Below, piece by piece: positions 27,005-39,919 of a stretch of 64,000 nucleotides of DNA; within the stretch, counting starts at the first letter, position 1; each line of letters begins with the position of its first letter. The notes under the pieces are model-generated. The model made no database searches. It was not told the origin of the DNA and saw nothing but the letters and a program-made list of their open reading frames with translations. Source of the stretch: Lichenostomus cassidix (lineage: Eukaryota > Chordata > Aves > Passeriformes > Meliphagidae); assembly GCA_008360975.2 (NCBI GenBank), contig CM039182.1, forward strand, positions 21,920,324 to 21,984,323. Direction: 5' to 3'. Both the position numbers and the translations under genes were made by a program.

Positions 27005-27912
27005 TAATGTCCAGTTGGAGGCCAGAGACCAGCTATGTACACCAGGGATCAATACTAAAGCCAATATTGTTTAATATCTTTATTAGTAACTTGGATAGTA
27101 AACTTTCAACAATTTTGTAGATGATATCTGGGAGGAATGGTCAGTATACCAGATGGCTCTGCTGCCATTTAGAGGAACCTTGATAGGCAGAAAATGCAAA
27201 ATTCGGTGCCTGGAGAAAAATGCACCAGTATATGTTGGGGGCCACTCGGCCAGAAAACATCTTGTCAGAAAAAGACCCAGAGATCCTGGTAACACCATGT
27301 TGAACGTGAGCCAGAGCTGTGCCCTTGCACATTGGGCTTCATTGAGAATAACATTGCCAGCAGGTTAAAAGTGTTTGTCCTTCTCCTCTGCTCAGCACTG
27401 GTGAGACACACCTGGAATGTTGTGCCCAGTTCTGGGCTATCTGTGCAAGAGGGACATGGAAATGATGGAACAAGTGCAGCCAAGGATCATGAAGACTGAG
27501 ACTGGAGCATCTCTCATAGAGGGAGAGGCTAATGGATCTGGGCCTGTTCAGCCCATTAAAGGCTTTGGAGGGGGATCTTCACCATGTGAAAAAATACCTG
27601 ATAATGCTAAGGAAAGATGGTGGATCCAGACTCTTCTCAGTGGAACACAGGGACAGGGCAAGAGGTGATGGGCACAAACTGAGACACAAGAAATTGCATT
27701 TAGGCTTAAGAAAAAAGCTTTTAGTATGAGGGTGATCAAGCACTGACACACATTGCCCAGACAATTTTTGGATTCCATGGAGATAATCAACCCATATGGA
27801 CAGAGCCCTGAGCATCCTGCTCTAGCTGACCCTGCTCTGAGCTGGGAGGTTGAGCTAGATGATCTCTAGAGGCCCCTTCCAACCTCAGCAATTTGGTTAG
27901 ATACTGTGAAGT
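27005..27912 (+). mobile_element. CR1 LINE, 3' 0.9 kb including RT C-terminal part
   Basis: Reads in plus sense through the end of CR1 ORF2 and the 3' UTR. The CACCAGGGATCAATACTAAAG and AATATCTTTATTAGTAACTT segments correspond to the 'P-Q-G-S-x-L-G-P, N-I-F-I-N-D' block of the reverse transcriptase. ACACCTGGAATGTTGTGCCC corresponds to the 'H-L-E-Y-C-V-Q' block. GGGCCTGTTCAGCCCATTAA and GATGATCTCTAGAGGCCCCT are typical of the last 400 bp. Frames are broken by many substitutions and indels, so this is a dead copy. Truncated at the 5' end, as usual for CR1. It interrupts an older minus-strand CR1-like element. Confidence 0.85.
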
Positions 27913-27954
27913 TTGCAAACCAAGTGTTTACAGAAGTATTTTCTTTATTTGTTA

Positions 27955-28425
27955 CTGATCTACAGGTTTCTTTGGGTCCAGCCCAATTATGGTAATGTGA
28001 AATTTGGTGAAAAATCATTCTGTATTCCCTATATCCATTCCCTTCATGAAAATTCCTAGTCTTTTCAGCTTCTCTGCATGAAGCATTGCCCCACCATCTT
28101 AATAATTTTATTTGTCTTCCTCTGTAGCATCTTTAACCCCACCATGTTCTTCCTGAGGTACAGAGACTAGAACTGCACACAGCACTGAAAGTGGGAGTGC
28201 ACTAAGGTTTTATATCATGGCAAAATGCTGATGTCTGTCTTGTCCTCAATACCCTTTCTGCTGATGTCCAATATTTTGTTGGCTTTTTTTAGCTGCTGCT
28301 GTACATTGAGACAATGATTTCAGAGATCTGTCAGTGATGATTCCAAGGTCTCTTTCCTGAACTGTAGCTGCAAAAAGGAGCTGTAATTCTCTATCTGCCC
28401 ATTCTACTGGGGATACAAGACTGAG
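27955..28425 (-). mobile_element. Old CR1/L3-like LINE fragment, RT end region
   Basis: On the minus strand this reads as the end of a CR1-type reverse transcriptase. Plus-strand TTGGCTTTTTTTAGCTGCTG, CATTGAGACAATGATTTCAG and ATTCCAAGGTCTCTTTCCTG are the antisense of the conserved 'Q-E-R-D-L-G-V-x-V-D ... A-A-A-x-K-A-N' block. AGAACTGCACACAGCACTGA is the antisense of the 'Y-x-V-Q-F/L' block. CTTTTCAGCTTCTCTGCATG lies further 3' in the element. The family is the diverged type seen widely in reptiles, so this copy is probably old. Not translatable as an intact frame. Confidence 0.75.
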
Positions 28426-28429
28426 AGAA

Positions 28430-29925
28430 GCTGAGGGATGAATGGAAGGGAAAAATATGTCTGGTTGAATGTGCAGCAGTTTTCTTGCACTTTTTGCCTA
28501 CTAGCACAGATCTGCCAGAACACATTGATGGAGAAAGGCCTCTGTAAGCAGGTCAAGGTCTGCAGCACCATCTCCCAACTTCTCTGCCTTCTTTGCTTGA
28601 AGATTGCTTGCAGCTACCCCTGTGAAACAGCACAACCAAGGAAGGGCCTGGTGGTTTTATGTTTTCTCAGTGCTACTTCCATCCACTTAGTGGTAACACA
28701 GCCTGTGTTTTGTAATTCTTGGAGTTGCAGTTCAACCTCTTATGGTAATTATAAAGCAAATCTTCTCCAAGGCTTGCATATGGTAATGCCATTATTACTT
28801 TTCCATTACTGCCAAGGAAAGTATCTTAATTTAGCAACTGTCTGTTAGTGAGACTGCTACTTGACAGCAGAGCTGCCATAAATATTTATTGAACTTGCAA
28901 GAGGAAAGCATCTACCAAGTAGGATGGAGTGCTCATTCATGGTGGAAAATTACCAGCTGTTTCACTAACCTGCTTCTCCTGTTGATTGCATTACACAGAG
29001 TACCTGTTCAGAAATGAGTATGCTAAAATGACTGCCACAAGTGCCATAAGTTGAAACCACAGCTAACAAAAATAATATTGTACTCAAAGTCCAGCAGTGC
29101 TTTACAGGGATTCTTATCTAACTGCCTTGGAAATGGCTAAATTACAAGGTGCAAGCAACTTCAACTTTTGCACTCTATGTAATCACTGTATTTGCTACTC
29201 TTGCTACCCAATCTTTTCTAAATTTTAAACTTGTGCTGTCAAAAGGCAAAATAAACACTAGACAGGCCATCTTTAAAGCAAGAGAAGTGCTGAATGGGCT
29301 AGCATCCAAAGAGCTAAGATTATAGGAATCTGTACAGCGGGAAAAAATAAATGAGCAGAGTTGGACTTCTCCCAGGGTGAAAGAAAAGCATCCATTAAAT
29401 CCTCCACTGTGCTTCAGGGTAATATTCACAACAAGTCCCATCTTCTCTTTCCCTGGGCAGACATTTAATACAGGAATATTCCAAAAGTGCATCTTTATTA
29501 GTTGTTTCAATCCTTACCAGTGTAGTCTTCATAGCAGAATGTCTGTATACCTGATTGAAGGGACTAAATCCTTCCCTAAAGACAGCAACGCTTGTGACAT
29601 CTGATAAACTGATACCAGTAGGGTCCCCTCCCTATTAAACTGAATTGTTTTCAGCCTACAGAATATCCCTCGGGGTTGACAGACATTAACCTTCTGGATA
29701 TCTATTATATCTAATCTGAAAAATCACATGCACTAGAGCAATCCACCAAAAGTGAGGATATGCCCAGACAGCCCTTGAGTACAGATTTAAACCTAAAAAT
29801 GTAATCCTCAAAACCCCTGAATGGCGCCTCATACAACTGATACCTTTTTCTAGTGAAATTTAAGAAGTCTTGTTTCTACATGGAGACAGAACTGTTATCA
29901 CCTTAATAAACCTCTGCCCATGCCA
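28430..29925. other. Non-coding DNA, no gene seen
   Basis: An open frame of 136 codons (28,438-28,848, plus) is present, but its translation is a cysteine- and leucine-rich string with no domain and no splice context. I treat it as chance. Nothing else is recognised. Confidence 0.5.
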
Positions 29926-29929
29926 CAGA

Positions 29930-30028
29930 CAGCATCTGAGAAGCCGCTCTTGGTGACCTTCCTTGAGCAGGAGGGTTAGACAAAAGGTCCCTTCCAACCT
30001 CAACCTTTTTGTGGTTCTGTGATATCAG
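29930..30028 (+). mobile_element. CR1 LINE 3'-end fragment
   Basis: TTGAGCAGGAGGGTTAGACA, then GGTCCCTTCCAACCTCAACC and GTGGTTCTGTGATA, is the standard CR1 3' terminus. About 100 bp remain. The following TCCCAGAATGATCCTTAAGG may be a further degenerate tail in the opposite sense, but that is weak. Confidence 0.8.
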
Positions 30029-31631
30029 AGTCCCAGAATGATCCTTAAGGTTACCACCTCTATGAGGTAGATTTCTAAATTTTATTCAGAAGGTTTTATG
30101 CAAGCAGACTTAAGAGCTGCTGGTGGCACTTAATACTGTATGCAAAAGAGATCTGCATAAGAAATGCAGGGAAGGACATTGGCTTGGCTTTACCGAGCAG
30201 CTCAGTGCTTTATGGGACTTCCTTAGAACAGGACAGATTTGATCTTCCTGCAGCCAAAGGTTCATACCTCCTATTTAAGCATAGCTGAGCCAGAAAGGCA
30301 GCAGAAATGCAGCTCCAACCCTTCCCTGCACCACGGAACCATGCTGTGAAAAGAAAGACAAGGGTCATTGCATGAAAAAAAGGAAGTGCAGGAAATCACT
30401 GAGCATCAGTGACTGGTTTATGAGAAAGAGATATCTTGTTTTGATTGTTGTTCTTAGCCTTCCCTATGCATTGTGCCCAAACAATCATAAAGAATGGATA
30501 AACAGTCCTGGCACTGAAGCCTAGAAATAAAGTCTTTACCACAAAAACAAAGCTTCTCCAGCTGCCAATTTCCTCAACCAAAACAAGGCAGCCTTTTCTC
30601 CATTTTAAAAAGGAAGGTTAATAAAATAGTTCCAGGCATGAATCTTTATTTGACCCCATACAACCACTCTACACTCACAGGACTGGGTGCCCAAGACAAT
30701 TCCATACCTACTCCAATAGGTACTCAGTCACACCCTCTGTTTTATGTTGCGATTCTCAGACTGTCACTTTTATCACGATGCCTTGCAGGGAGCAGAGGTA
30801 CCTCATTTGCAGCTACATGTCCAAAAATTACAGCATCCAACTGAGCATCACAACACTATATCCTGCTGCATATCAACAAGAAAACTGCAAGGTCAGGGTT
30901 CTAATCTTCACAATATTCCAGCTGCATCACTATCAGATTTAACTATCCCTTTATGTATTTTGCAAAAAAAGTAACGTGATACACATAAAACAAGGGTTAC
31001 AATAATTATATTGGTTATCACATGCAGAAACTTCAAAACACTCAGAATTTCATTTGGGCATGTCTGTATTTTATAGGTTTCTATTGGTGTCTAAATTTAA
31101 GAATGCTAGCTGGGGACACACCTCCTCCAAACTACAGGAGCAGTAGTTTCTGTAGCCATGTAAGTTTAATTTATTTTTAACTGTAAAATGTGTATGATTT
31201 ACTCTGTAATCCACAGCCATTATAAAGCACTTAAGGAGTCCTCATCCAGTTATCCCTTCTGATCACTGATTTGAATAAACATGCCTAACACTATAATTTT
31301 GAAGACACTGAGTCTTTCTGAGTATGTATCTGACTGCCCTTAGACTATTCATTTTTAATGCTTTTTAAAGACTACATAATATTATAGTCAAGTCACAATT
31401 TTCAAAGTCCACAAAGACCTATAATGCTGTCCACATTATCTCTCCGTGCTGGCACTATAATCTCCATGTGAGCTCATTTGTGTACAACTGAGTATAACAC
31501 TAAAGACTGTTTAAAGTCTTACTATAAAAGAAATCAGTTCCTATTTTATCATTCACTGCAAGATTGTGACTTCTCAATAGAAGTCCTGGTAACAAAGATG
31601 TCTCTGGCTGAGATATAAAAGATAGGCAATG

Positions 31632-31664
31632 AGCTGCTTTCTAGATCCTGCAGCTGCTTTCTAG
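31632..31664. repeat. 13-bp direct repeat, period 20
   Basis: AGCTGCTTTCTAG occurs at 31,632-31,644 and at 31,652-31,664, and the flanking CTCCT/ATCCT bases nearly match as well. Local duplication. Confidence 0.75.
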
Positions 31665-34600
31665 CTCCTAGGATAATTTGGGGAAAGGAACTACAGCCTC
31701 CTATGTTCTCTCCATGGAGTATTACACGTGTGTAATGACAGGTCAGATACTGAGGTGTTTGTAAAATACAGATCTATTTGCAAAGTATCAAATGTTCTTT
31801 GAATGATGGAAAAAAAATCAACACAATGTAGTAAGACCTTTCCAGTGAAACCAGGGAGAATAGAAAGCACTGGGGCTTCTACAGCATGACACACCTCTAA
31901 CCTCACTGAACTGTAGAACACATATCTATAAACCTCTGCTATAAAAATAGGCAGCAGTAAAATCCTTATCCTAAATCAAACTCTCTGAGATTGCTGAGTG
32001 AAGTATGAGCTCTTTCACAGACAAGGAGCATGCAGGATTCTAGGTAGGCAGGCAAAAGAGAAGTTGATGTCATTAGAAAAAAATATATATGGGCCTTATT
32101 GGACTTATGTTCATCATTTTCATTTAAAGATGGATTTGATTGCCTCTGAACCCTCAAGAAGCTTGAAAATGAGATGAACTTTGTGCTCAGAACCCATTCA
32201 TAAATGAAATGTTGGCTAAATTAGGAGGCTGTGTTAAAGGCAAGGGAGAAAAGAATCTCACACACAGGCTTTGTGAAAGAAAGGTGAGAAGAAAAGGTGC
32301 TGTTCTTGTTTGGTTATTAGAGTACGTGTTGTTTTGCCATGGAAAGATACATCTTGCAAAGCTTGTCTGTACACACTCTTTTGCTTCTCCTTTTTTTTGA
32401 AAAAAAACTTAATTCAGAGCTACTTTTCTCAGGATCACAGGCTTGTGATTATAGGATTATAAGAAAAATGGTTAATACTTTGAAAGCACTCTGCACACTT
32501 AATTCTTGCTCCCTAAAATCACTACTTTCTGACGTTAAGGATGGGACTATTGACTTTACCAAGCTCCTGATGGGGAAGGCATTTTTCTGTCTCCCTGCAC
32601 ATTGCACCACACACAGACTATGTGAGTTAAGTGGAACTTTGGATTTCCTGCCTCTTTCTCAGTATGCAAGCTTAAGCCTAGGTACAGAGATTTGATTTCC
32701 TCAAAAATGGGATAATTTCAAGAATTTCCTTTTCCTAACTCAGACAAAACACAATTGCTTCATAAATCCTGCTAATCTAATTCCTTCTTGAAGTCGGTGG
32801 GATTCTCTCCATTGACTCAAATGGGAATTGAAGCAAATCTAGTGAGACTGGTACATCTATTGTCTGGCTCCATTAGGACTAAAATTGCCTTTTAAAATAT
32901 TGAGGAGTTTTTTTGAGACTTTTGTTTCAACTCATCCCACAAATACAAAACTGTATTTTCATTAACTTTCCTAAACACATTGAGAACACAGCAACTGTTG
33001 GATTTGGAAATCAAGGAGAGTGCAGGGGGATATGCCATTCCCAGTCAACTACTTTGCCATGAATTCTGGTAACATAAGTTTTTTAACAGAAATCTTCATA
33101 ATGAAGCTCATCAAGACTGTTCTGGGAAAAAAATTCAGAATCCAAGTTCTGAATTTACATAGATACATATACAAATCCAGCCTATCACTATATGTACCAC
33201 AGGCAGTTTCCATTATAAGAAACAGAAATATAGCGCATAACCCACCACCAGGAAGGACCATACAATTTTAATTGATGTAAGCATGAAGCATATTTCTATT
33301 TCATCAATAAATCTAAGTGATTTTGAGTTTTCCTACTTATTGTTCAAATTTTTTTGTGAGCAGAAAAACAAAACTTCAGCAACTCTTTTATATTCATACC
33401 ACCTTTGGTTTGAATACTGATATGGAAAACTGACAGGATTTGCCCACTGATTGTATAATGTAAGATACTGTGGGGTGAGTATCTGCTTCTGAATTGTTTC
33501 TCTGTAATGCCTGCAGAAAAAAAATTCTTACTTTTAATTGGATGAGGAAATTTTATAATTTTTTCTTTACTTGTGTAACATATAGTTTGGGTTATTCCAT
33601 TAGCCAAATAAATTTGTGCATAGCTTTTATTTCAGTCATTTTCTTTAATATTTCCCAGTTTTTGTGCCTAAATTACAAAGGTATATTGTACATCAGAACT
33701 TGACACCATCAGAACTTGGTGTGAAATATTTGACAACACTAGCATCCAGCATGTCACACAGTTATTGACCACAATATTTAGAGACACCATAGAAAAATAC
33801 TTTAAAGCTTAAAGATTCAGCCAAAATAAACCTTTTAAAGTCAGAATGGTTATACCATCCAATCCTTAACATTAAACTTTTTCTAAAAATTTAGGCTGCA
33901 ACTCAGGCAATGAGACAAGAGTGGAGCTGGAATTATGGTGTTCACAATTCTGCCCTAGACAGCTAGCTTTAGGAAGGATATGTGAATCTAGACTTTGCAT
34001 TGGGACCTTCTCTGGTTTTGAAAGATTTGTTATTTTGTGTGTCAGGTTGTCCTGGGAATATGGCTGCATAATAATTTTCTCAAGTATTGTGTTTCTATCC
34101 TCATTTTGATGCACACAAATTACAGGAACAAACTGAAAAAGAAGAGAACAAATCTACAGGGAAGAAAAAGATAATGCTTCTGAAACCCTAAAGAAAATTG
34201 AATTCTTGTTTCTTTCAATAATGGCATAGAAAAACAACTAATTTAAAAATATTATTGCCACTGAGAGAGGCATTTTTAGTGTAACTGTAGAATTATATTT
34301 TCAACAGATTTCAAGTTATGTTAGTTATGAACTCTCTACTTGAATACTAGCAGTCTTCTAACGTGGAAGTCAGTAAACCATCCAAAACTACTCAGGGCAG
34401 GTCTGAAAATGTAGCCAACGAATGCTGATGTGCAAAGAACACCCAAAACTATAGCAGTGGTCAGCAGCCCCCCTTAGAGCTTTAGGTGACAATAGCTGTT
34501 GTCAGTGAGTGGCTGCAAAAATGACAGCCAGCAAAGGCTGTGTGTTTCCCCAGCCCATCAGTCCTGACAGCCACAGGACCACGGCTGTGTTTTGTAGGAA

Positions 34601-34759
34601 ATACAAATTTGGGGAGCCCAGACACATTCACCCAATCACAGGGCCAGTCCCAAACTTTAGGACTTCAGGCAGAAAAGCCTGAATAATCAAGTTTAAGTTT
34701 TCTAAAAACATTTGATGGAACTTGTCCAAATGTAGAAGACTGCAAGTCTTATTCCAGCT

Positions 34760-34806
34760 TCTTTTTTTTTTTAATCTTTTTTTTTTCTTTCCTTTTTTTT
34801 TTTTAA
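34760..34806. repeat. T-rich low-complexity tract
   Basis: Three runs of eight to thirteen T residues separated by AATC, C and CC interruptions. On the minus strand this is an A-rich tract, but no retroposed body precedes it, so it is listed as simple low complexity. Confidence 0.8.
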
Positions 34807-37800
34807 TCATCTAAGACTTGAGACAAGAGTAATAAGAAGTTCTCACTGAATCCACTTCATATGAGGTCTTGAACTGTGATGGAATCAGGAAGATCTCATC
34901 TGTCACAGTGTTGCAATAAACTAAAAAAAGAGTTATTCTTACTAAAGCTGCTGGTGGTGTCAAGACAAGAAAGGTGTTGTGTATTCCAAACCCATATAGC
35001 TTTCAGGTTGTAGGATATGCACTCAGAAATCACCTCAATAGGAATGGGAATCAGCTGATAAAAGCTACCTTTGCTGCAGCCTTTTTGCTGGATTTCAGGA
35101 TTAGCAATCTCATTTTTCAGGCCACAGAGGAGCAGCTCCAGGTGTGTGTTGGAATGACTGAATGGGCAATTTATGCAGTAAGTGTTGTCACTAAAATTAA
35201 TGTGCTCACAAAAGAACCAGCAGAGAAAGAAGGTCAGGGTTACACTAAATGAATATAGACATGGACACATTTGTCCTCTGAAAGATGATAAGGCCTTTTT
35301 TAAGTATCAAACATAAGCTTGGAATCAGTTTGAGAAGGGCATGATCACATCAGCCATCTGAGCTATCTGTGTTTTGCTATGGGTTCTTGTAGGACTGTTG
35401 CAGAGCACCTGAGATGTCTGGACCCTGGAAGCCTTTGAGTTTGAATTCTTCAGTGCCAGGAGTCAGATTCCACTAGGATATAAACTTGCCAAGCACATCC
35501 CTTGGAATTGCTGCAGATACAAAGAGTAAAATTCATTTCTGAATATGCAGGCACTCCAAATCTGCAGCTGGCCCAGATGAATTACACTGAAGTGGAAGAC
35601 CCTAGCAATCTGGCTGTGATTCAGCAGAGACAACACCATGGATTAACTGCTTCTGAAGCCACCAAGGAATGGCCCCTTGTGAGTAATTGCACTTTGGATT
35701 TAAAAACATGGGAAAAGTTGTGCACTGAAGCACAGTGGAATGAATTTATGAGGCTGTGCACCATAAATTTATGATTTATGGAAGCATATTGTCAAAATGT
35801 ATACACACACTTTTTCACTTGCTTGCAATTATGATATTTCTGTCTCTATTCACTTTCTTCCTGTCCTTAGTTCTCCTATCCTCACCAGTGGGACAGAGGG
35901 AATGACTGTAGCAGAGAATGGGACATGGGCTAGACACCTCTGTTTCAATTCTTCACAAAAACCCACACTTACTCATTGTCTGGAGAAGATTAAGTCTTGA
36001 ACAAGCTCAACTCTAGACCTCACCCTTACACATTCTTTTACACTTTAGCAGTAGAAGGCACTTTCAGATTATTTGGAGATCAAAAAGTTGTTTCTGTCAA
36101 CCTATATTTTTCATTTCTTTTCCTTCTCCCTATGATACAAGCCCTGCAAGATATGAAATTTCCATATTCAGAAAGGCAAGACAAATTTGTCTAGAATCAT
36201 TCTATCTTTTCTCAAGGGTAAATAAGACAGACTTAGCTGATGGACCACAGCTGGATTCATCCACTCGGATTTCAGATATTTAATTGAAGTGCCTGTCTTA
36301 GGTTGCTGGTTGCTCCAACTCGGAATCTCTTTGAGGGCGTTTATAGTTCATCTTTGATTTCTTATGTTTTCCACCAACCTAGACAACTCAGTGAGCTCAC
36401 TACAGACGTGCTGGTTGGATCCTGACCCACCTAGCAGCAGAGAAATGTGAGACTTTAGGAGAATCCTCTCTTGATGACCTCTGCCCCAGCTCCAAAGGCA
36501 ATGTCCTTGTACAGGCTGAAGAGGGACTTCTGCACAAATCTCTGATTTCATGGCTGGACTCTTGTAACCATGCTCTGATGTCTAACTGCCACCATTGTAA
36601 GTGTGATTTAGACATTTGTTGCCCAGCTGCTTTGTTAAAGCCATAAAGCTGAAGTCCTTCACTTAAATCCATTTCTGAGTCTGTCATTTATTCTCCTGCG
36701 TATTTTGATCAATACCTCAGAGCTCTTCAATACCATGTCACTGTATATAAGAGTTTGAAATTATATTCACGTTTTGGCTGACAAAGTGTAAAATACAAAC
36801 TCATACCCAGGAAACATAATACTTTCCAGAAAATCATGAATATTCATAGTACATAAAATTCCTGGACAATACAAGGTGCGTGGCAGCTTTTTTCTCATTT
36901 CCTGATACCCCACACTGCTGAATTCACTTACATTCACTGACATTATGAGAAACTGAGGATGCTCAAAACCTACACAAGTAAACAGGGCTCAAATTTTGAA
37001 AACTTGTGGGGTTTTTGTAGACTGATTACAGGTTTATAAGAAGGTAACAGTTTAGTCATTCTTGCACAAAAGGGGTGTGATTAGGATAATAGATAGGAGG
37101 AGGTTTTCTTCTGCTACTTGTTCTCTCTACTTCAGGTCTTTAAGCCTGAGATCTTCATGCAATTCATTACCCATATGTGTTATGGCTGTACTTTCTCAAG
37201 AACTCTTTAATTTTTTACTTCTTTTTCATGCTTTATTTTAAGATTCTCTGGAAAGGCATTGAGTATATGCTTCATTTACATGAGCTGTAGTTCTCCAAAT
37301 TATTTTTTCCTTATGTATAAAAAGGTCATATCTTTCTGCAAACTTAGCAAGTCCCTTTGATCCAAGCTTAGCTGTCTGGGTATCTATGCAAAACACAGGT
37401 GTGATCTCTCTGGTTTATCATTTGGTGCAGGTAGAGGACAAGCAACAGGAACAAAAGAGGTGCTTTTGTCACTCACTCTTTCTCTTTGGTTTCTGATAGT
37501 CAACAACAAACCTGCACACTAATTTGTTTTAAAGGAACCCTAAGACTGAAGAAACACACATGCTCATTAGATTTCATTGTGGCACACTTTCGGAAATTAC
37601 ATCTGGCAAAAAGGAAGAGTCTATTAAAATTTCCTTTTGAGATTAATACTAAAAAACTCTAAAATAAAACAGAAATAATGGGGAATCAATTAAAATTCTT
37701 TTGAAATTATTAATTCTAAAATGTTTTCCTAGACTTTGTGGCTTATGAAATCATTTTCTGTGTCTGTGTCTACTCCCTTCCCTCCCATTCAGTAATTTTC

Positions 37801-38999
37801 CTGCCTATTGCTTAACTGAAACTAGATTTGACAAAGGGGCAAATGTCTCTGAAGTATTTTCTTCCCAATAGCCTCATGAAAGCAGTCTATCAAAAAGAAG
37901 CTTGAGGCAAAGCCTGAGGTATGCACTTACATCTTATTAGACATTGGAGAATTGACCCATAGCCCAGAGCAAGAATCTCTTCTTTAGTGCTCACAAAACT
38001 GTTTGTTCATTCCTCGTACCTTTGTTTAAATAATTGGTCTGTTTTGCTTTGTAAATATCAAGGCTCCATAGAGCTGCAAAGTTAAAACCCCCAGGGTAAG
38101 ACCCAGGCTCTGGTGAAGTCTATCAGCATTTTACTATTGACTTTACTGGGGTCAGGATACAACCAAAGACTTTTCTGTCTAAATGGACAAGACAGATAAA
38201 AAAGGTGAGAGGGCAGATCAATACATCAAATAAATTATTCTCTTCAAATTATTCTTTCGGCTTTAACATACATACACAGTGTTACCACAGCTATTCTACA
38301 ACTCAGCAAAGAGAAACTGTGGCATCAATGACATCAGTGCATTGAAACTGCCCAAAATGTTAATTTGATGAGAAAGTATTTATAGGAATTTATCTTTGTC
38401 TTCTTCTCACCACATCTTTTCAACAGCTGTTAAAAACAAAACCAGTGATGATGCACTTTCAAAGGGTGCCCTCTCTGCACACCAGCACAGAGGGAGCAGC
38501 TTGCACAGAGGTGTTCAGCTGAGGTTAGAGCCACCCCACAGACACCATTGTTCACCACCATTTCCACCACCTGCAAGTCTGGCATCTCAGGTGAGGTGGA
38601 ACCCCCTGACCAACAATGCACATGTCAAATTGCCCAACAGCTGCCCAGAACCTCTGCTGTCTCAGCCCACGGGACAGTGATGTGCCCCCCTGGGAGGATC
38701 TTGTTGCCATCCTCAATATTCCAAAATTATATTTTCATATAGGCCTGTGGAAATCCTAAAAGTGGCAGCTTCTACCTCTGAAAATGTACAGTCCCTCTTA
38801 CTTACTACCTATACTACCTATGCAGCAAACCTGCTGCATTTCATTCAATACATGCATTATGAACTCCAACTGGAATATGAATATTTTATAGTGAAACATT
38901 ATGCAAGGAGAGTGTAGAATCCAAAACTCTTCAATAAATACTTGCATCAATTGCCGAGTGCTCCTAGGCAACAAAAAGAAAAGTGAGGAAAAGCACAAA

Positions 39000-39310
39000 G
39001 TTTCAGTCTACTTTTTATTGATTTTAGCTTGCTCATTCACTATGTGTTAAATATCACAATGCAAAATCCATTTTACCAGATGCAAGTGGCAATTACGCTT
39101 TTACTTTTCTAGGCAATAATGGAAAACTGTCTAATTTAGCCACTGTCAGATTTTAAAAAATGATTTCTGACTGCAAAACTGACACAGTTTAAGTGTTTAC
39201 TGAGTTTGCCTGAAACAAGCTGCTTTAATTCAGGTTTTGATGTTAACTCCTGCCTTCTTGACAACGCGCACTCCTCTGCCAGCTTGCCCACTTAATTATT
39301 GGGACATTCT
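39000..39310. promoter_or_regulatory. Candidate conserved non-coding element
   Basis: Repeat-free, with CAATTACGC, GCAATAATGG, CTAATTTAGC and TTAATTATTGG motifs that contain homeodomain cores, and a CpG cluster (ACAACGCGC). No open frame. The call rests on composition only and needs alignment to other birds. Confidence 0.15.
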
Positions 39311-39754
39311 GTGCAGAGAAAAAACAGTACAGCATATAAAAAAGCTTGCCTGACCCTTTCCAGTCCCACAAATAAAGTAGCAAAGGGACATTACTATGAA
39401 CTCACTCATAATCATTGAATTTAAAAGCCAAAAATCTAATTCAACAGATCTTGATTCTTATAGCAATGCAAACAGGACAAATGTTGGGCCCAAAGTATCA
39501 GGGAAAGCACTGGGGCAGTTCTTTAAATGGAAGGTGAGTTACTGAATCTGCATCTTCAATGTTTTGCAGACTGTGTATTGTGGAATTCTGACAGCAGGTA
39601 CCTGAAAATGTGTATATGAAATCCAAGAATTTACATTCGTATTCAAATTATTCTGTTACTATATAAAAGTAGAGCACTTCCAGGTGCTTTTATATAAAAG
39701 AGTGAGAAATTAAAAATCCTCTTTTTGCCTAGGACATTTGAAGAAGAGAGAAAG

Positions 39755-39816
39755 AGTTAGGTTTACAGTTGAACTTAATGTTCTTACAGGTCTTTTTCAA
39801 CCTAAGTGATTCTATA
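39755..39816 (+). mobile_element. CR1 LINE 3' tail, first of two
   Basis: GTTAGGTTTACAGTTGAACT, then GGTCTTTTTCAACCTAAGTG and ATTCTATAC, match the last 60 bp of a CR1 subfamily. It ends in the usual ATTCTAT-type tail and is followed at once by a second copy in the same orientation. Confidence 0.8.
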
Positions 39817-39817
39817 C

Positions 39818-39917
39818 TTAGGGACATGGTTTAGTGGTGGAACTGGCAGTGTTAGCTTTATGCTTGGATGATCATCTTAAAGGTCTTTTTCAACCTAAAT
39901 GATTCTATGAATCTATA
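39818..39917 (+). mobile_element. CR1 LINE 3' tail, second of two
   Basis: TTAGGGACATGGTTTAGTGG begins this copy. GGATGATCATCTTAAAGGTC, then TTTTTCAACCTAAATGATTC and TATGAATCTATA, end it. Same subfamily and orientation as the preceding copy and slightly longer. The pair is either a second insertion into the first tail or a tandem duplication. Confidence 0.85.
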
Positions 39918-39919
39918 CT

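Larger units (their letters stand above)
30030..39750. other. Non-coding AT-rich DNA, no gene seen
   Basis: Nearly 10 kb with no recognised gene or transposon. Open frames up to 124 codons occur on both strands and overlap each other without domain content. Contents noted: a 20-bp-period duplication near 31.64 kb, a T-rich tract near 34.78 kb, and a possible conserved non-coding stretch at 39.0-39.3 kb. Confidence 0.55.

Noticed and set aside
28438..28848. 136-codon open frame (plus)
   Set aside because: No domain, start context or splice structure. Low-complexity Cys/Leu/Ser composition as expected by chance.
30027..30060. Second opposite-strand CR1 tail after 30,028
   Set aside because: Suggestive CCAGAATGATCCTTAAGG string but too short to separate from chance.
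34760..34806. Possible poly(A) tail of a processed pseudogene (minus)
   Set aside because: No gene-like body or target duplication next to the tract.
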